Shown in pieces: positions 1 through 9,628 of a stretch of DNA of 64,000 bases; within the stretch, counting starts at the first letter, position 1; each line of letters begins with the position of its first letter. A program made the translations under genes and the position numbers. The notes under the pieces were generated by a model. The model searched no databases. It was not told the origin of the DNA and saw only the letters and a list, made by a program, of their open reading frames with translations. The DNA lies in contig NZ_CP032093.1 of assembly GCF_003544875.1 (NCBI RefSeq), forward strand, positions 2,728,001-2,792,000. Direction: 5' to 3'. The DNA is from Vibrio alfacsensis (GTDB lineage Bacteria; Pseudomonadota; Gammaproteobacteria; Enterobacterales; Vibrionaceae).

Positions 1-666
1 GGTACTGTCGACTAACGCCAGTGGCTTGACTTCATCACCCGCATAACCTGTTGCTAAACGATAACCTTTCGCCGCTTTACTCATATTGCCAAGGCGCATA
101 CCACCTGATTCACACAAACTGCGAGCAAGCGTAAATAACGCATCCGTTTGGCCCGATTTTAGCTCTAATTCCACTTCGCAGATTGGCGTTTGTCTTTCTT
201 CACCATCTTCACCTTGGGCAATAACCGCCCCTTGGTCAAAGGCCACTTCAATTTGACTGCCATCAGCCATACCAATTAACCACTGCTCACGTGTGAAGTT
301 GGTCGAAAAAAGAGGCGTTAGTTCAGATTGCAGCGTGGCGATGTCTTTACCTGCTGGCCAGATATCAGATGGGTGAAGTGTGAGCTCAGGATCATTATTA
401 ATGTGCTCAGCATTATATTCTGGTCTTTGATGAAGACCCGCAACAACACGCCCGGCTGTTTTTACTGTTTGAACAAATACATCATCAAAACGACGAATTC
501 TTAAGCCAATATCGTGCTTGCGTAGCCAGTTATCAGCGGTATCAAAGTAAGTGTTACCCAAGTCTCGACAACTGTGCTGAAGTACTTTGGTTTCAGAAAT
601 TTTGTTTTTCAAAGTTTCTGAAAATTCTGGAGAAACAAAAAACTTCAGTTCTATCTCGGTTTCCAT
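1..666 (-). CDS. ygiF: Inorganic triphosphatase YgiF, CYTH domain (partial)
   Basis: The reading frame is open from the start codon at 666 to the window edge, so the C-terminal part lies outside. The protein begins METEIELKF, the ExExK signature of CYTH phosphatases that hydrolyse inorganic triphosphate with a divalent metal. Further charged CYTH motifs follow (GLRIRRF, VQTVKTAGR, CEVELELK). An upstream in-frame ATG at 672 is possible, but an AAAGG ribosome site is better spaced for 666. In E. coli, YgiF has a C-terminal CHAD domain; that part cannot be seen here. It is divergent from the phosphate-uptake pair and near ygiM, as in other gammaproteobacteria. Confidence 0.88.
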   Translation of the reverse strand, partial: METEIELKFFVSPEFSETLKNKISETKVLQHSCRDLGNTYFDTADNWLRKHDIGLRIRRFDDVFVQTVKTAGRVVAGLHQRPEYNAEHINNDPELTLHPSDIWPAGKDIATLQSELTPLFSTNFTREQWLIGMADGSQIEVAFDQGAVIAQGEDGEERQTPICEVELELKSGQTDALFTLARSLCESGGMRLGNMSKAAKGYRLATGYAGDEVKPLALVDST

Positions 667-872
667 AGCCATACCTTTCAAAGCAGATAGAAACAGGATA
701 TTGCCTATTTTCCCCCTCGGCAAGAAAGAAATATCACCAGAATGATGATCTAAAACAGTTTTAAAGAGCCATTGAATGCGTTAACATGCGCGCCTTTATA
801 GCCATCCGTTCAACATTTCGCCAAGAAATGGTGTATGTTTTTTTAAGGTTATAGCTATTAGGTTGAATGACC

Positions 873-1553
873 ATGCCAGTAAATACAATTATGGGGTTAT
901 TTGCAAAGTCCCCTATTAAGCCTTTGCAACGCCACGTTGTGTGTGTCAACGAATGTTGTTCACACCTAGTTAAGTTCTTTGAAGTTTCTTCTAAAGGTGA
1001 CTGGGAAAAAGCATCTGAAATCCGTGCTCAAATTTCTCACCTAGAGAAAGAAGCGGACGTGCTAAAACGTGAAATTCGTCTAAAACTGCCTCGCGGTTTG
1101 TTTATGCCTGTCGATCGTACAGACATGCTTGAGCTACTTACTCAACAGGACAAACTAGCGAACTTGGCAAAAGATATTGCTGGCCGTGTATATGGTCGCC
1201 AACTTGTCATTCCTGAGGCACTCCAACCAAACTTCCTCGCTTACGTTCAACGTTGTCTTGATGCGGCTAACCAAGCGCAAAAAGTAATCAATGAACTTGA
1301 TGAATTACTAGAGACCGGCTTCAAAGGCCGTGAAGTAACGCTCGTTGCTGAAATGATTCATCAGTTGGACGCAATTGAAGATGACACCGATGCAATGCAG
1401 ATTGAACTACGCCAACAATTAATGGCGATTGAATCTGACATGAACCCTATCGATGTCATGTTCTTGTACAAGATTCTTGAATGGGTAGGTGGTATTGCCG
1501 ACCAAGCGCAGCGCGTAGGTGCTCGTTTGGAAGTCATGCTATCTCGATCTTAA
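873..1553 (+). CDS. TIGR00153/DUF47 PhoU-like protein paired with Pit transporter
   Basis: 226-residue helical protein of the DUF47 family (TIGR00153), distantly related to PhoU and usually encoded just before a Pit phosphate transporter. It is thought to modulate phosphate uptake; the exact role is unknown. The start is taken at ATG 873 (MPVNTIMGLFAKSP), which matches the usual family N-terminus; an ATG two codons earlier at 867 is the alternative. The weak AGG at 860-862 fits either. The protein has long amphipathic helices rich in Glu and Gln and no signal peptide. The pit gene follows after 130 bp on the same strand, so co-transcription is likely. Confidence 0.85.
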   Translation: MPVNTIMGLFAKSPIKPLQRHVVCVNECCSHLVKFFEVSSKGDWEKASEIRAQISHLEKEADVLKREIRLKLPRGLFMPVDRTDMLELLTQQDKLANLAKDIAGRVYGRQLVIPEALQPNFLAYVQRCLDAANQAQKVINELDELLETGFKGREVTLVAEMIHQLDAIEDDTDAMQIELRQQLMAIESDMNPIDVMFLYKILEWVGGIADQAQRVGARLEVMLSRS

Positions 1554-1683
1554 AACATAAGTTAACGACATAACGAAGAGCACGATTAGCGCCTGTCACA
1601 TGGACGATGAGTATTTTCATCGTCTAATGGGTTAATGCGCGTCAAATTTTGCTCCGCTTGTTATAAAACAACTAGGTATTACG

Positions 1684-2943
1684 ATGGATATCCTTGCGAA
1701 CTACGGCACTGTCCTGATTATTGTTGCAGCGATTTTTGGTTTCATGATGGCAATTGGTATTGGCGCGAACGACGTAGCCAATGCGATGGGTACATCTGTA
1801 GGTTCAAAAGCGCTAACCGTAAAACAAGCGATCATCATTGCGATGATCTTCGAATTTGCGGGTGCATATCTTGCTGGTGGTGAAGTAACCGACACTATCC
1901 GTAAAGGTGTTATCGAAACATCTCTATTTGCTAGCCAACCTGACGTTCTTGTCTACGGTATGATGTCAGCGCTTCTTGCAGCTGGTACGTGGCTACTTCT
2001 TGCTTCTTACATGGGTTGGCCGGTATCGACTACTCACTCAATCATCGGTGCGATCATCGGTTTTGCGTGTGTGTCTGTAGGTACTGAAGCTGTCGACTGG
2101 AGCAGTGTTCAAGGGATTGTTGGTAGCTGGATCATTACTCCGGTTATCTCTGGCTTCTTCGCTTACGTCATCTTTGTCAGCGCGCAGCGTCTGATCTTTG
2201 ATACAGAGAACCCACTATTCAACGCAAAACGTTTTGTACCAGTTTACATGTTCATCACGACTATGGTGATTGCACTAGTAACGATCAAAAAAGGCCTAAA
2301 ACACGTTGGTCTTCACCTAACAAACGGTGAAGCATGGGTATGGGCAAGTGTCGTTTCAGCAGCAGTTATGATTGGTGGTTACTTCTACATTCAGAAGAAA
2401 TTCGCAAACCGTGAAGAAGACCGTGGCTTTGCTGGTGTAGAAGGTATCTTCAGCGTACTTATGGTTATCACTGCATGTGCAATGGCATTTGCTCACGGTT
2501 CAAACGACGTAGCTAACGCGATCGGCCCACTTTCTGCTGTTGTTTCAACGGTTGAACACATGGGTGAAGTGACCGCGAAAAGCACAATCGCATGGTGGAT
2601 TCTTCCTCTAGGCGGCTTTGGTATCGTCGTTGGTCTTGCAACGCTTGGTCATAAAGTAATGGCAACCGTTGGTACAGGTATCACTGAACTAACGCCAAGC
2701 CGTGGCTTTGCCGCTCAGCTAGCAACAGCATGTACCGTAGTTCTAGCGTCTGGTACTGGTCTACCTATTTCTACAACTCAAACTCTTGTTGGTGCGGTTC
2801 TAGGTGTAGGTTTTGCTCGCGGTATCGCAGCACTTAACCTAGGCGTGGTTCGTAACATCGTGGCATCATGGATCGTTACGTTACCAGCAGGCGCACTACT
2901 GGCGGTTGTATTCTTCTACGGCATCCAAGCTGCGTTCTCGTAA
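1684..2943 (+). CDS. pitA: Inorganic phosphate transporter, PiT family
   Basis: 419-residue inner-membrane phosphate permease driven by cation symport. Both halves carry the PiT signature: GANDVANAMGTSVGS near residue 28 and GSNDVANAIGPLSAV near residue 275, each followed by the P[IV]STTHS/TQT-type repeat (PVSTTHS, PISTTQT). About ten hydrophobic segments surround a short charged central loop (KKFANREEDRG). An AGG lies seven bases before the ATG. It follows the DUF47 gene, the usual pairing, and ends at a strong hairpin terminator. The family may also move metal-phosphate complexes. Confidence 0.92.
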   Translation: MDILANYGTVLIIVAAIFGFMMAIGIGANDVANAMGTSVGSKALTVKQAIIIAMIFEFAGAYLAGGEVTDTIRKGVIETSLFASQPDVLVYGMMSALLAAGTWLLLASYMGWPVSTTHSIIGAIIGFACVSVGTEAVDWSSVQGIVGSWIITPVISGFFAYVIFVSAQRLIFDTENPLFNAKRFVPVYMFITTMVIALVTIKKGLKHVGLHLTNGEAWVWASVVSAAVMIGGYFYIQKKFANREEDRGFAGVEGIFSVLMVITACAMAFAHGSNDVANAIGPLSAVVSTVEHMGEVTAKSTIAWWILPLGGFGIVVGLATLGHKVMATVGTGITELTPSRGFAAQLATACTVVLASGTGLPISTTQTLVGAVLGVGFARGIAALNLGVVRNIVASWIVTLPAGALLAVVFFYGIQAAFS

Positions 2944-3013
2944 GAACACGTTGGTGCTGACGTACTGAGTCAAGACAATGTAAGCGCTTTGTCATTATTG
3001 ACTCAAACGCACA

Positions 3014-3043
3014 GAAAGGGAGGCTTCGCCTCCCTTCTTTGTT
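3014..3043 (+). terminator. Rho-independent terminator after pit
   Basis: A perfect 9-bp stem, AAGGGAGGC/GCCTCCCTT, with a 3-base loop at 3016-3036 is followed by a T-rich tract. Confidence 0.85.
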
Positions 3044-3138
3044 GCACCAACGTTTGAAACTGCATACTATTCGTCTATTTCCGGCTCCAATCATACGGTG
3101 CCTAAGCTGTATCCAAGAAAATCGTTAAGGGATTTATT

Positions 3139-3750
3139 GTGAAAAAACTATTCATCACGGTTTTGTTTACGTTGCTAGCAGCGCCAGCGGCACTAGCGGC
3201 AGACCGTTATATTTCTGATGACCTATTCACTTTTATGCACTCTGGTCCAAACAACACTTACCGTATCATTGGTAGTGTTAACGCAGGCTCTAAAGTACAA
3301 CTTCTGCAAACCAACAAAGACACAGGTTACACGCAAGTTCGTGACGCTCGTGGCCGTACTGGTTGGGTTCAAAACAAGTTCGTGACCAAGCAAGAGAGCA
3401 TGGCAATCCGTTTGCCGCGTATCGAAAAAGAGCTAACCGAAGTCAAAGCTCAACTGGCGAATGCTCGTCAAAACTCAGACACGGAAAAAGCAGGTTTAGT
3501 GACGTCTTTAGAGACTCGTAATCAGCAGATTTCAGATCTCGAGAAGAAGTATTCAGAAATCAGTGAACAACTGACTTCAGTAGAGACAGAAAACCGCGAA
3601 CTTCGCGCGAAGCTAGACACGCAAAAAGACGACATGTTGCTTAAGTACTTCACTTACGGTGGCGGTGTTGCCGGCCTTGGTCTGCTATTCGGTTTGCTTC
3701 TTCCTCACGTGGTTCCTCGTAGAAAGAAATCACCAGCAGGTTGGGCATAA
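3139..3750 (+). CDS. ygiM: TIGR04211 family SH3 domain-containing membrane protein (YgiM-like)
   Basis: 203-residue protein read from a GTG preceded by TAAGGGA. It has an N-terminal signal sequence (hydrophobic core, cleavage near AALA-A), a bacterial SH3 domain at about residues 22-90 (ending in GRTGWVQNKFV), a coiled coil at about 95-165 rich in E, K, Q and S, and a C-terminal transmembrane segment (GGGVAGLGLLFGLLLPHVV) followed by a basic tail. The architecture fits YgiM: an inner-membrane-anchored periplasmic protein of unknown exact role. ygiF lies nearby, as in E. coli. Confidence 0.82.
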   Translation: MKKLFITVLFTLLAAPAALAADRYISDDLFTFMHSGPNNTYRIIGSVNAGSKVQLLQTNKDTGYTQVRDARGRTGWVQNKFVTKQESMAIRLPRIEKELTEVKAQLANARQNSDTEKAGLVTSLETRNQQISDLEKKYSEISEQLTSVETENRELRAKLDTQKDDMLLKYFTYGGGVAGLGLLFGLLLPHVVPRRKKSPAGWA

Positions 3751-3787
3751 TCGTCTCAAGCTCGATTCTAATAAAAAGCTAAATTCC

Positions 3788-3825
3788 ATGAAAAAGCCAG
3801 TCGACTATCGACTGGCTTTTTGTTT
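3788..3825. terminator. Bidirectional terminator between ygiM and exeB
   Basis: A stem AAAAGCCAGTCG/CGACTGGCTTTT at about 3792-3821 has T tracts on both strands. It lies between two convergent genes and can serve both. It also lies inside the false frameshifted C-terminal extension of exeB, which supports an earlier real stop at 3849-3851. Confidence 0.85.
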
Positions 3826-3848
3826 TCAGAAGAGAATACGACTCGCAA

Positions 3849-4594
3849 CTACCCTTTCCACTCGTACAACGCTGGAATACGAATTTGCTGGCCTTGGAAT
3901 TCGACAATGACAGCTTGCGGCTGAATTTCTTTAGCGTGATTTGCCCATCCACGACGTCACCTTGATAATACTCGGTATTATTGATTTTCACCCAACGTCG
4001 TTTTGCATCACTTGAATACATATGAGTTTGTAAGTTAAGTGCCGGCAATCGACCATGCCATTCCTGTGCGTCTCGCTCTAAGTCATCCATTTTCGTCAAT
4101 TGATGTTCAGGTGTCTGACCTGAGTTCGTCAATGCATTTTCAACTTTTAACGCTAAGTCTGGAGACAAAGAAGACAAGTCGAGATCATCGAGAGATAACC
4201 CTAAATCATCGTGGCTTTCCATTGTTGGGCTCGTTTTCTTCACTTGTCCATCCAATGCAAACTGCTCGTATTCATCTTGTACTGACTGATCATTCGTGAA
4301 CGTTTCACCGGCAAAGCTCTCCATATCTAATGGAGACTCAACCGTTGGCCATTCACGCGACAATTGAGCAAGTTGTGTCGCCTCTGGATAACTTAATACT
4401 TCGAATTTCGGTTTAATCGCAGAGAGGGCATTGCTTACATTGCTTTCTTTGCTAAGTTCGACTTCTTGATTCGCTTTGTTCTCCACAACTGCGGTCGGAG
4501 TTTCTAAAGCAAACAACCCCAGATACCAAGCTGCACCGACTGCGGTAATCGTCACGGGTAATAAGAAGAGTCCAACATGTTTGATGACTGACAT
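3849..4594 (-). CDS. exeB: General secretion pathway protein B (ExeB/GspB), apparent frameshift
   Basis: GspB-family protein: an N-terminal transmembrane helix (about residues 8-28), a Pro/Ser/acidic periplasmic linker, and a C-terminal GspB domain. As written, the frame shifts at about 3929-3933 and runs to 3779 with a non-family tail. Adding one base in the AAAG run restores the typical GspB ending (EIQPQAVIVEFQGQQ, then a tail ending EWKG) with a stop at 3849-3851. ExeA and ExeB form an inner-membrane complex that helps the type II secretin pass and assemble through peptidoglycan. The start ATG overlaps the exeA stop by one base (TAATG), implying translational coupling. I suspect a sequencing deletion rather than a dead gene. 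Confidence 0.8.
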
Positions 4595-6243
4595 TATGCC
4601 TGCTCCTCTGTAATTTCTTTTAACTCTGGCGCGTCAGGTTGAACGCCTTGCTGTAACAGCTCCAAAGTGCGTTGACCAGCAATGCCATCCACGCGAATAC
4701 CTTGCCAACGCTGAAACAGCTCAACACGCTCACGAAGGGCTGCATCGAACTTTTCAGTTCCAATCGCTGGCTCATTGACAGCCTGTGCTAAGAGTTGATC
4801 AAGAATTGCAATAGCAGGCCCCTCCATACCTAAGCGAAGCGTCTCTTTGAGTGGTGCTTGCCACAACTCAAGAATATTGCCTTGCCACAGAGGTTTTAGC
4901 CATGAAGTCGGTAAACGCAAGCGCTCGCTGCCATTAAGCACTTCAACTTTGCCGTCACCAATCGCGTACAAAATCACATAGCCTACCCGACCTTGGTAAT
5001 TGAGCTCCAACACCACAGGGCGATTTTGCTGCACCAATTGTGGCCACGTTGCCATTTTACGTTGGCAACGCATCGTCGATTGCGGCTCCGACAAACATAA
5101 ATTGTCACGCACCGATGCACGATAACCCCAAAGCTGATAAAGCTCATTAATCGCGAGACTCGATTGGTTTTGTTCCAACAATAAATCACGCTGTTCGTTC
5201 GTTAGCTGATCGTAAATTAGCGTCTCAATCACGGCATGCTCGCTCACTTTTGGTGAGCTCACCTGAAGCTCTGTTTGCGCGGAATTGAGCGGCTGAACAT
5301 TCAATGATGGCTTTAACGTCAGTTGCTGCGTAACCCCCCATCCAATGCCAACAGCGGCTAAGACGCCAATAGCGGCCGAGCCCCAGACTGGCCATTCAAA
5401 CGTCTGATTCGGCTTATCCTGCTGATAGATCTCAGCTTGGAACTGCATCACTTCTTCACAAGCCTGAGTGACCGTCTGCTTATCAACCGTTCGATTACCT
5501 TTGTAGTAACTCAGGTTAAGCGACTTATCGCAGATCAGGTTAATCAAACGAGGGATGCCATGGCTGTATTTGGCAATTAGCTTAGTCGAACTCCGATCAA
5601 ACAGTTGCTGATCGCCACCAGCGGTATGCAAACGAAAGGCGATGTAATCCGCAGTTTCTTTCTCATCAAGAGGTAGAAGATGGTAGCGTCCGGTAATACG
5701 CTGCGCGAGCTGACGAAGCTGAGTCGTTTGTAGCAATCTTTGCAGTTCTGGCTGACCAACCAATAACACCTTAAGTAGCTTTCTGGTGTCCGTCTCTAAA
5801 TTAGTTAACAGTCGTAACTGCTCAAGCACATCAGCGGCTAAATGCTGGGCTTCATCGATCACCAATAGGGTTTGCCAACCCAACTTGTGATTATCGAGTA
5901 AGTAACCATGGATCGCCTGATTAAGTTGCTTCAAGGTCGCATCTTGTGGGTAAGCCACACGGAACTCATCACAAATCGCTTCAAGTAAATCACGGCTAGA
6001 AAATGTTGGATTAAGGATTAACCCTGCCTTAGTGTTCTCATTCAGATTCGCCAACATCGCTTTTGCGACCGTGGTTTTACCGGTACCCACTTCGCCCGTT
6101 AGCATGGCAAAACCACCGCCATCACCTAACCCCGCCTGCAGATGCGTAATCGCCTCTTTATGGCGTTGACTTAGATACAAATAACGCGAGTTTGGAACAA
6201 TCGAAAATGGCAGTTCAACAAACCCGAAAAAGTCCTTATACAT
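4594..6243 (-). CDS. exeA: General secretion pathway ATPase ExeA/GspA
   Basis: 549-residue protein. The N-terminal AAA+ ATPase region has Walker A GEVGTGKTT near residue 50 and Walker B LLVIDEAQHL near 125. A transmembrane segment lies near residue 290 (AAIGVLAAVGIGWGV). The periplasmic part ends in a peptidoglycan-binding domain (ERVELFQRWQGIRVDGIAG). The full length and domain order fit ExeA, which drives secretin insertion for type II secretion together with ExeB. The exeAB pair lies away from the main gsp operon, as in other vibrios. Confidence 0.9.
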   Translation of the reverse strand: MYKDFFGFVELPFSIVPNSRYLYLSQRHKEAITHLQAGLGDGGGFAMLTGEVGTGKTTVAKAMLANLNENTKAGLILNPTFSSRDLLEAICDEFRVAYPQDATLKQLNQAIHGYLLDNHKLGWQTLLVIDEAQHLAADVLEQLRLLTNLETDTRKLLKVLLVGQPELQRLLQTTQLRQLAQRITGRYHLLPLDEKETADYIAFRLHTAGGDQQLFDRSSTKLIAKYSHGIPRLINLICDKSLNLSYYKGNRTVDKQTVTQACEEVMQFQAEIYQQDKPNQTFEWPVWGSAAIGVLAAVGIGWGVTQQLTLKPSLNVQPLNSAQTELQVSSPKVSEHAVIETLIYDQLTNEQRDLLLEQNQSSLAINELYQLWGYRASVRDNLCLSEPQSTMRCQRKMATWPQLVQQNRPVVLELNYQGRVGYVILYAIGDGKVEVLNGSERLRLPTSWLKPLWQGNILELWQAPLKETLRLGMEGPAIAILDQLLAQAVNEPAIGTEKFDAALRERVELFQRWQGIRVDGIAGQRTLELLQQGVQPDAPELKEITEEQA

Positions 6244-6380
6244 TAGGATCTCCAGTAAAAAAACGATCGCATAACATCAGAACTGGGCAAAGTAGGCTAG
6301 CATCTGATCTTAGGAGTAAAGAAAAGTATCATTGCTTGCTACAATGTCCAACGTCATATCGATAAATTCAGAGGTAATTC

Positions 6381-7622
6381 GTGCAAGTTTATTTAGTTGG
6401 TGGCGCCGTTCGAGATCATTTGCTCGGAATCCGTAGTTATGACCAAGACTGGGTCGTGGTGGGTTCAACCCCGGAGATCATGCTCAGCCAAGGTTATACC
6501 GCCGTTGGTAAAGACTTCCCCGTATTCCTTCATCCAAAAACAAAAGAAGAACACGCCCTAGCACGCACTGAAAGAAAATCGGGGGCCGGTTACACGGGAT
6601 TCGAATGTTTCTTTGATCAAAGTGTCACACTTGAAGACGACTTGATTCGACGCGATCTGACCATCAATGCCATGGCAATGGATAACGAGGGTAAACTCTA
6701 TGATCCTTATGGCGGCCAAAAAGATCTACAAGCAAAAGTACTTCGTCATGTTTCAGCGGCATTTATCGAAGATCCATTACGCGTACTCCGGGTGGCTCGT
6801 TTTGCTGCAAAACTGGCACACCTCGATTTTCGCGTCGCAGAAGAAACCATGCAACTGATGCGCGATATGGTTCAAAACGGAGAATTAAGCACACTAACAC
6901 CAGAACGAGTGTGGCAAGAGTGGCACAAATCACTTTCAACCTCTCGTCCAGACGTATTCTTATCCGTTTTAAAAGAGTGTGGCGCGTTAGCCATTGTTCT
7001 TCCAGAAATTGATGCGCTATTTGGTGTCCCTCAACCAGAGAAATGGCATCCAGAAATCGATACCGGAATCCACACCTTAATGGTCGCTGAGCAAGCTGCG
7101 AAACTGAGTGATTCCTTACCCGTTAGGTTTGCGGCACAAGTGCATGACTTAGGGAAAGGCGTGACACCAGAAAGTGAATGGCCAAGCCACAAAATGCACT
7201 GTCATACTGGATTAAAACTGATCAAAAAATTGTGCGATCGCGTTCGAGTTCCCAATGAGTTCCGTGATTTAGCCTTAATGGTATGTGAGCAACATTCGAA
7301 TATTCATCGTGCTGCGGAGCTAAAGCCACAAACTGTCATCAAGATCCTCAACAAATTTGATGTATGGCGCAAGCCCGAACGCTTACAAGATATTCTCATT
7401 TGCTGCCAAGCCGACCATGCTGGGCGAAAAGGATTAGAAGACCAACCTTATCCGCAAGCCAACTTGTTTATACGAGCTTACCAAGCCGCGGCATCCGTTG
7501 AGGTTCAAGCCATTATCAAAGATGGTTTCAAAGGGCCTGCCATTCGCGATGAACAAGAAAAACGTCGCATTGAGGCGGTTTGCGTTGCGCTAAATAAACC
7601 CCAAACCAATCCGAATAAGTAA
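6381..7622 (+). CDS. cca: Multifunctional CCA protein: tRNA nucleotidyltransferase with HD phosphohydrolase
   Basis: 413-residue enzyme that adds or repairs the CCA end of tRNAs. The start is GTG (MQVYLVGGAVRD), with GAGGT nine bases upstream. The class II nucleotidyltransferase motif is at the N-terminus (VGGAVRDHLLG, then SYDQDWVVVG with the metal-binding D-x-D). RRDLTINAMAMD and the RVLRVARFAAK segment follow. The C-terminal HD domain (AAQVHDLGKG) gives the phosphatase/phosphodiesterase activities of the long gammaproteobacterial form. The gene is divergent from exeA. Confidence 0.95.
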   Translation: MQVYLVGGAVRDHLLGIRSYDQDWVVVGSTPEIMLSQGYTAVGKDFPVFLHPKTKEEHALARTERKSGAGYTGFECFFDQSVTLEDDLIRRDLTINAMAMDNEGKLYDPYGGQKDLQAKVLRHVSAAFIEDPLRVLRVARFAAKLAHLDFRVAEETMQLMRDMVQNGELSTLTPERVWQEWHKSLSTSRPDVFLSVLKECGALAIVLPEIDALFGVPQPEKWHPEIDTGIHTLMVAEQAAKLSDSLPVRFAAQVHDLGKGVTPESEWPSHKMHCHTGLKLIKKLCDRVRVPNEFRDLALMVCEQHSNIHRAAELKPQTVIKILNKFDVWRKPERLQDILICCQADHAGRKGLEDQPYPQANLFIRAYQAAASVEVQAIIKDGFKGPAIRDEQEKRRIEAVCVALNKPQTNPNK

Positions 7623-7627
7623 CCAAA

Positions 7628-7657
7628 AAAATGCCCACTCAACTGAGTGGGCATTAT
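7628..7657. terminator. Bidirectional terminator between cca and uppP
   Basis: A stem AATGCCCACTC/GAGTGGGCATT at 7630-7655 is preceded by an A tract. It lies between two convergent genes. Confidence 0.8.
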
Positions 7658-7707
7658 CAATTTATCTGGCGTTCTTGGTAGAGCGGCGTTCTTTATCGAG
7701 CGATTAG

Positions 7708-8510
7708 CTACGCACTCAGTAAGATCGCAAACAAGCCAAAACCTAGAATCAGACGGTAGATAACGAATGGCGTCATACCCATGCGTGAAATCATCTTCAA
7801 AAAGAAGTGAATACAGATGTACGCACTGATGAACGACGTGACAATACCTGTCAATAAAAAGCCAACGTGCACCGGCTCGCCACTCGTCACAAGTTTCATC
7901 CCTAAATAACCACCCGCTAGCGTGATGATTGGAATAGACATTAAAAATGAGAATCGTGCAGCGGCTTCACGTGTAAAGCCAAGATAAAGCGCAGCAGTAA
8001 TGGTTGCGCCAGAGCGAGAGGTACCAGGGATCATCGCTAGAGCCTGCGCAATACCAATGAACAAGGCTTTTTTCCAACCAGTTTGATACTCATCTGCAAT
8101 GAGCTTCGCGTTCTTATCTACCCACCAAAGTAGCAAGCCGAAAATGATGGTGGTAGTTGCAATAACGTAAGCACTACGCAGGTAAACCTCGATGATGTCT
8201 TTCATCAATAAGCCAAACACACACGCTGGGATCGTCGCGATCACAATCATCCATGCAAGCTTAGATTCTTTACTGCGTTCGCCTTTAAAGATCGAGCCAA
8301 ACAGCGCGCGGAACAATGTAATCACTTCTTGACGGAAGTAAATCACCACCGCCATTAACGTCCCCACGTGAACCGCAACGTCAAATGCCAAGCCTTGGTC
8401 TTCCCAACCAAAAATCGCCGATGGCAAGATCAAGTGTGCTGAACTAGAGATCGGTAAAAACTCGGTAAGCCCTGAATAAGAGCCAAAATAAAGGCTTCAA
8501 AATAACTCAT
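7708..8510 (-). CDS. uppP: Undecaprenyl-diphosphatase UppP (BacA), apparent frameshift
   Basis: Integral membrane phosphatase that recycles the C55 lipid carrier for cell-wall synthesis. The continuous frame starts only at about 8433, but the usual N-terminus ([15 protein letters not shown]) is present from ATG 8510. It is joined to the rest if one A is added at about 8466-8468 (GGCTTA then CCGAG; the family expects TTA-ACC-GAG, that is L-T-E-F). The restored 267-residue protein contains LPISSSAHL and the GTSRSGAT motif with several membrane helices. The start overlaps the folK end. Because uppP is a near-essential housekeeping gene, a sequence error is the likeliest explanation. Confidence 0.87.
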
Positions 8511-9006
8511 GTAAATAGCTCAAAATTAAAAGAAAAGAAACAGGTTTGAGTGAGTCGATAGGCTGCATCGCTAGCCAAACCTCTGCGATTGTTCGTCCAT
8601 CACCTGGTATCACCAAATGAGGCTCGAGATCATACAGAGGCTTTGTGACAAAAGGATATTTATAGATATCACTGCGAGGTAGCTCAGGTTTTTGTTGCGA
8701 AATACACTCACCAAACAAAACGATATCGAGATCTAACGTGCGATCTTGATACTTCTGTGCATCTTCTTCTCGTCCCCATTTGTATTCGATTTCACGTAAA
8801 CGGTCACTGAGCTCGTTAAGTGATAAATGAGTAGAAAAGCCGATGACAAAATTATAAAAACGAGAACTGCTGAACCCGATAGGTTCGCATTCATATATCG
8901 GCGATACGCAAAGATCAGAGCCTAACTGCTGTAACTCTTGGTAAGCTATCTTCGCATGTCGCTCTCTATCAATATTCGTACCTATTCCGATATAGGCTTT
9001 TATCAT
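8497..9006 (-). CDS. folK: 2-amino-4-hydroxy-6-hydroxymethyldihydropteridine pyrophosphokinase
   Basis: 169-residue HPPK, which transfers pyrophosphate from ATP to the pterin in folate synthesis. The N-terminus MIKAYIGIGTNIDRE and the HPPK signature DRTLDLDIVLFG (metal-binding D-x-D) are clear. The start overlaps the folB stop by 4 bp, and its tail overlaps the uppP start, so folB-folK-uppP form one minus-strand operon. The last about 15 residues are unusual and may reflect drift of a non-conserved tail. Confidence 0.9.
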   Translation of the reverse strand: MIKAYIGIGTNIDRERHAKIAYQELQQLGSDLCVSPIYECEPIGFSSSRFYNFVIGFSTHLSLNELSDRLREIEYKWGREEDAQKYQDRTLDLDIVLFGECISQQKPELPRSDIYKYPFVTKPLYDLEPHLVIPGDGRTIAEVWLAMQPIDSLKPVSFLLILSYLHELF

Positions 9007-9362
9007 GCTTGGCCTCGTTCAATCACGACACCTACGGCGCGAGCTTGAGGAACCGCACCCGGTTTCGCTAAGCGAATTTTCACCCAAGGCACGGAAAAGC
9101 GTTGCATGATCAGCTCTGCAACTTCTTCTGCAACCCGCTCTACCAACAAAAAGCGACCATTCTCGATGTGATTCAATACCGCTTCACTCACTTGTGAGTA
9201 ATCCAAAGCATCTTGCACATCATCGCTCTTGCCTGCTGGCTTATTGTCATGTGCCATTTCAATGTCTAAAACTAACTTTTGCTTGATCTGCTGCTCCCAA
9301 TCGTAAACGCCGATTGTTGTGATCACTTCAAGTTGTTCAATAAAGACTTTATCCAGAGCCAT
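9003..9362 (-). CDS. folB: Dihydroneopterin aldolase
   Basis: 119-residue enzyme of the folate pathway, acting just before FolK. The chosen start gives MALDKVFIEQLEVITTIGVYDWEQ, the standard N-terminus with the conserved GVYDWE; the frame stays open upstream to 9431 without family similarity. VERVAEEVAELI and the C-terminal VKIRLAKPGAV are typical. It is the first gene of the folB-folK-uppP operon and is divergent from plsY, as in many gammaproteobacteria. Confidence 0.92.
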   Translation of the reverse strand: MALDKVFIEQLEVITTIGVYDWEQQIKQKLVLDIEMAHDNKPAGKSDDVQDALDYSQVSEAVLNHIENGRFLLVERVAEEVAELIMQRFSVPWVKIRLAKPGAVPQARAVGVVIERGQA

Positions 9363-9628
9363 CTTGTGTCCTTCTGTTTCAGAGGTCGGATACCCATTTA
9401 GGGCAATTTGATCGTAAAATTCTATACCCAAGCCACCTAAGTGACCGACAGCTAAATAGCGCGGGCGAAAAAGCCGCTTGGGTATAGAAGCGGTGAAGCC
9501 CCTTTATATACAAGAAAACTCATAATGCAAGTTCAATCGCAGAGAGTGATTTTGATCACCGCAGAATCGCGCTATGATAGCAACTACTCTGGAACTGAGC
9601 ATTAATTTCCAATCCATCAAGGACCTCT

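Noticed and set aside
1635..1883. An 82-codon cysteine-rich frame overlapping the start of the pit gene.
   Set aside because: It overlaps the well-supported Pit N-terminus in another frame and has no ribosome site or family features.
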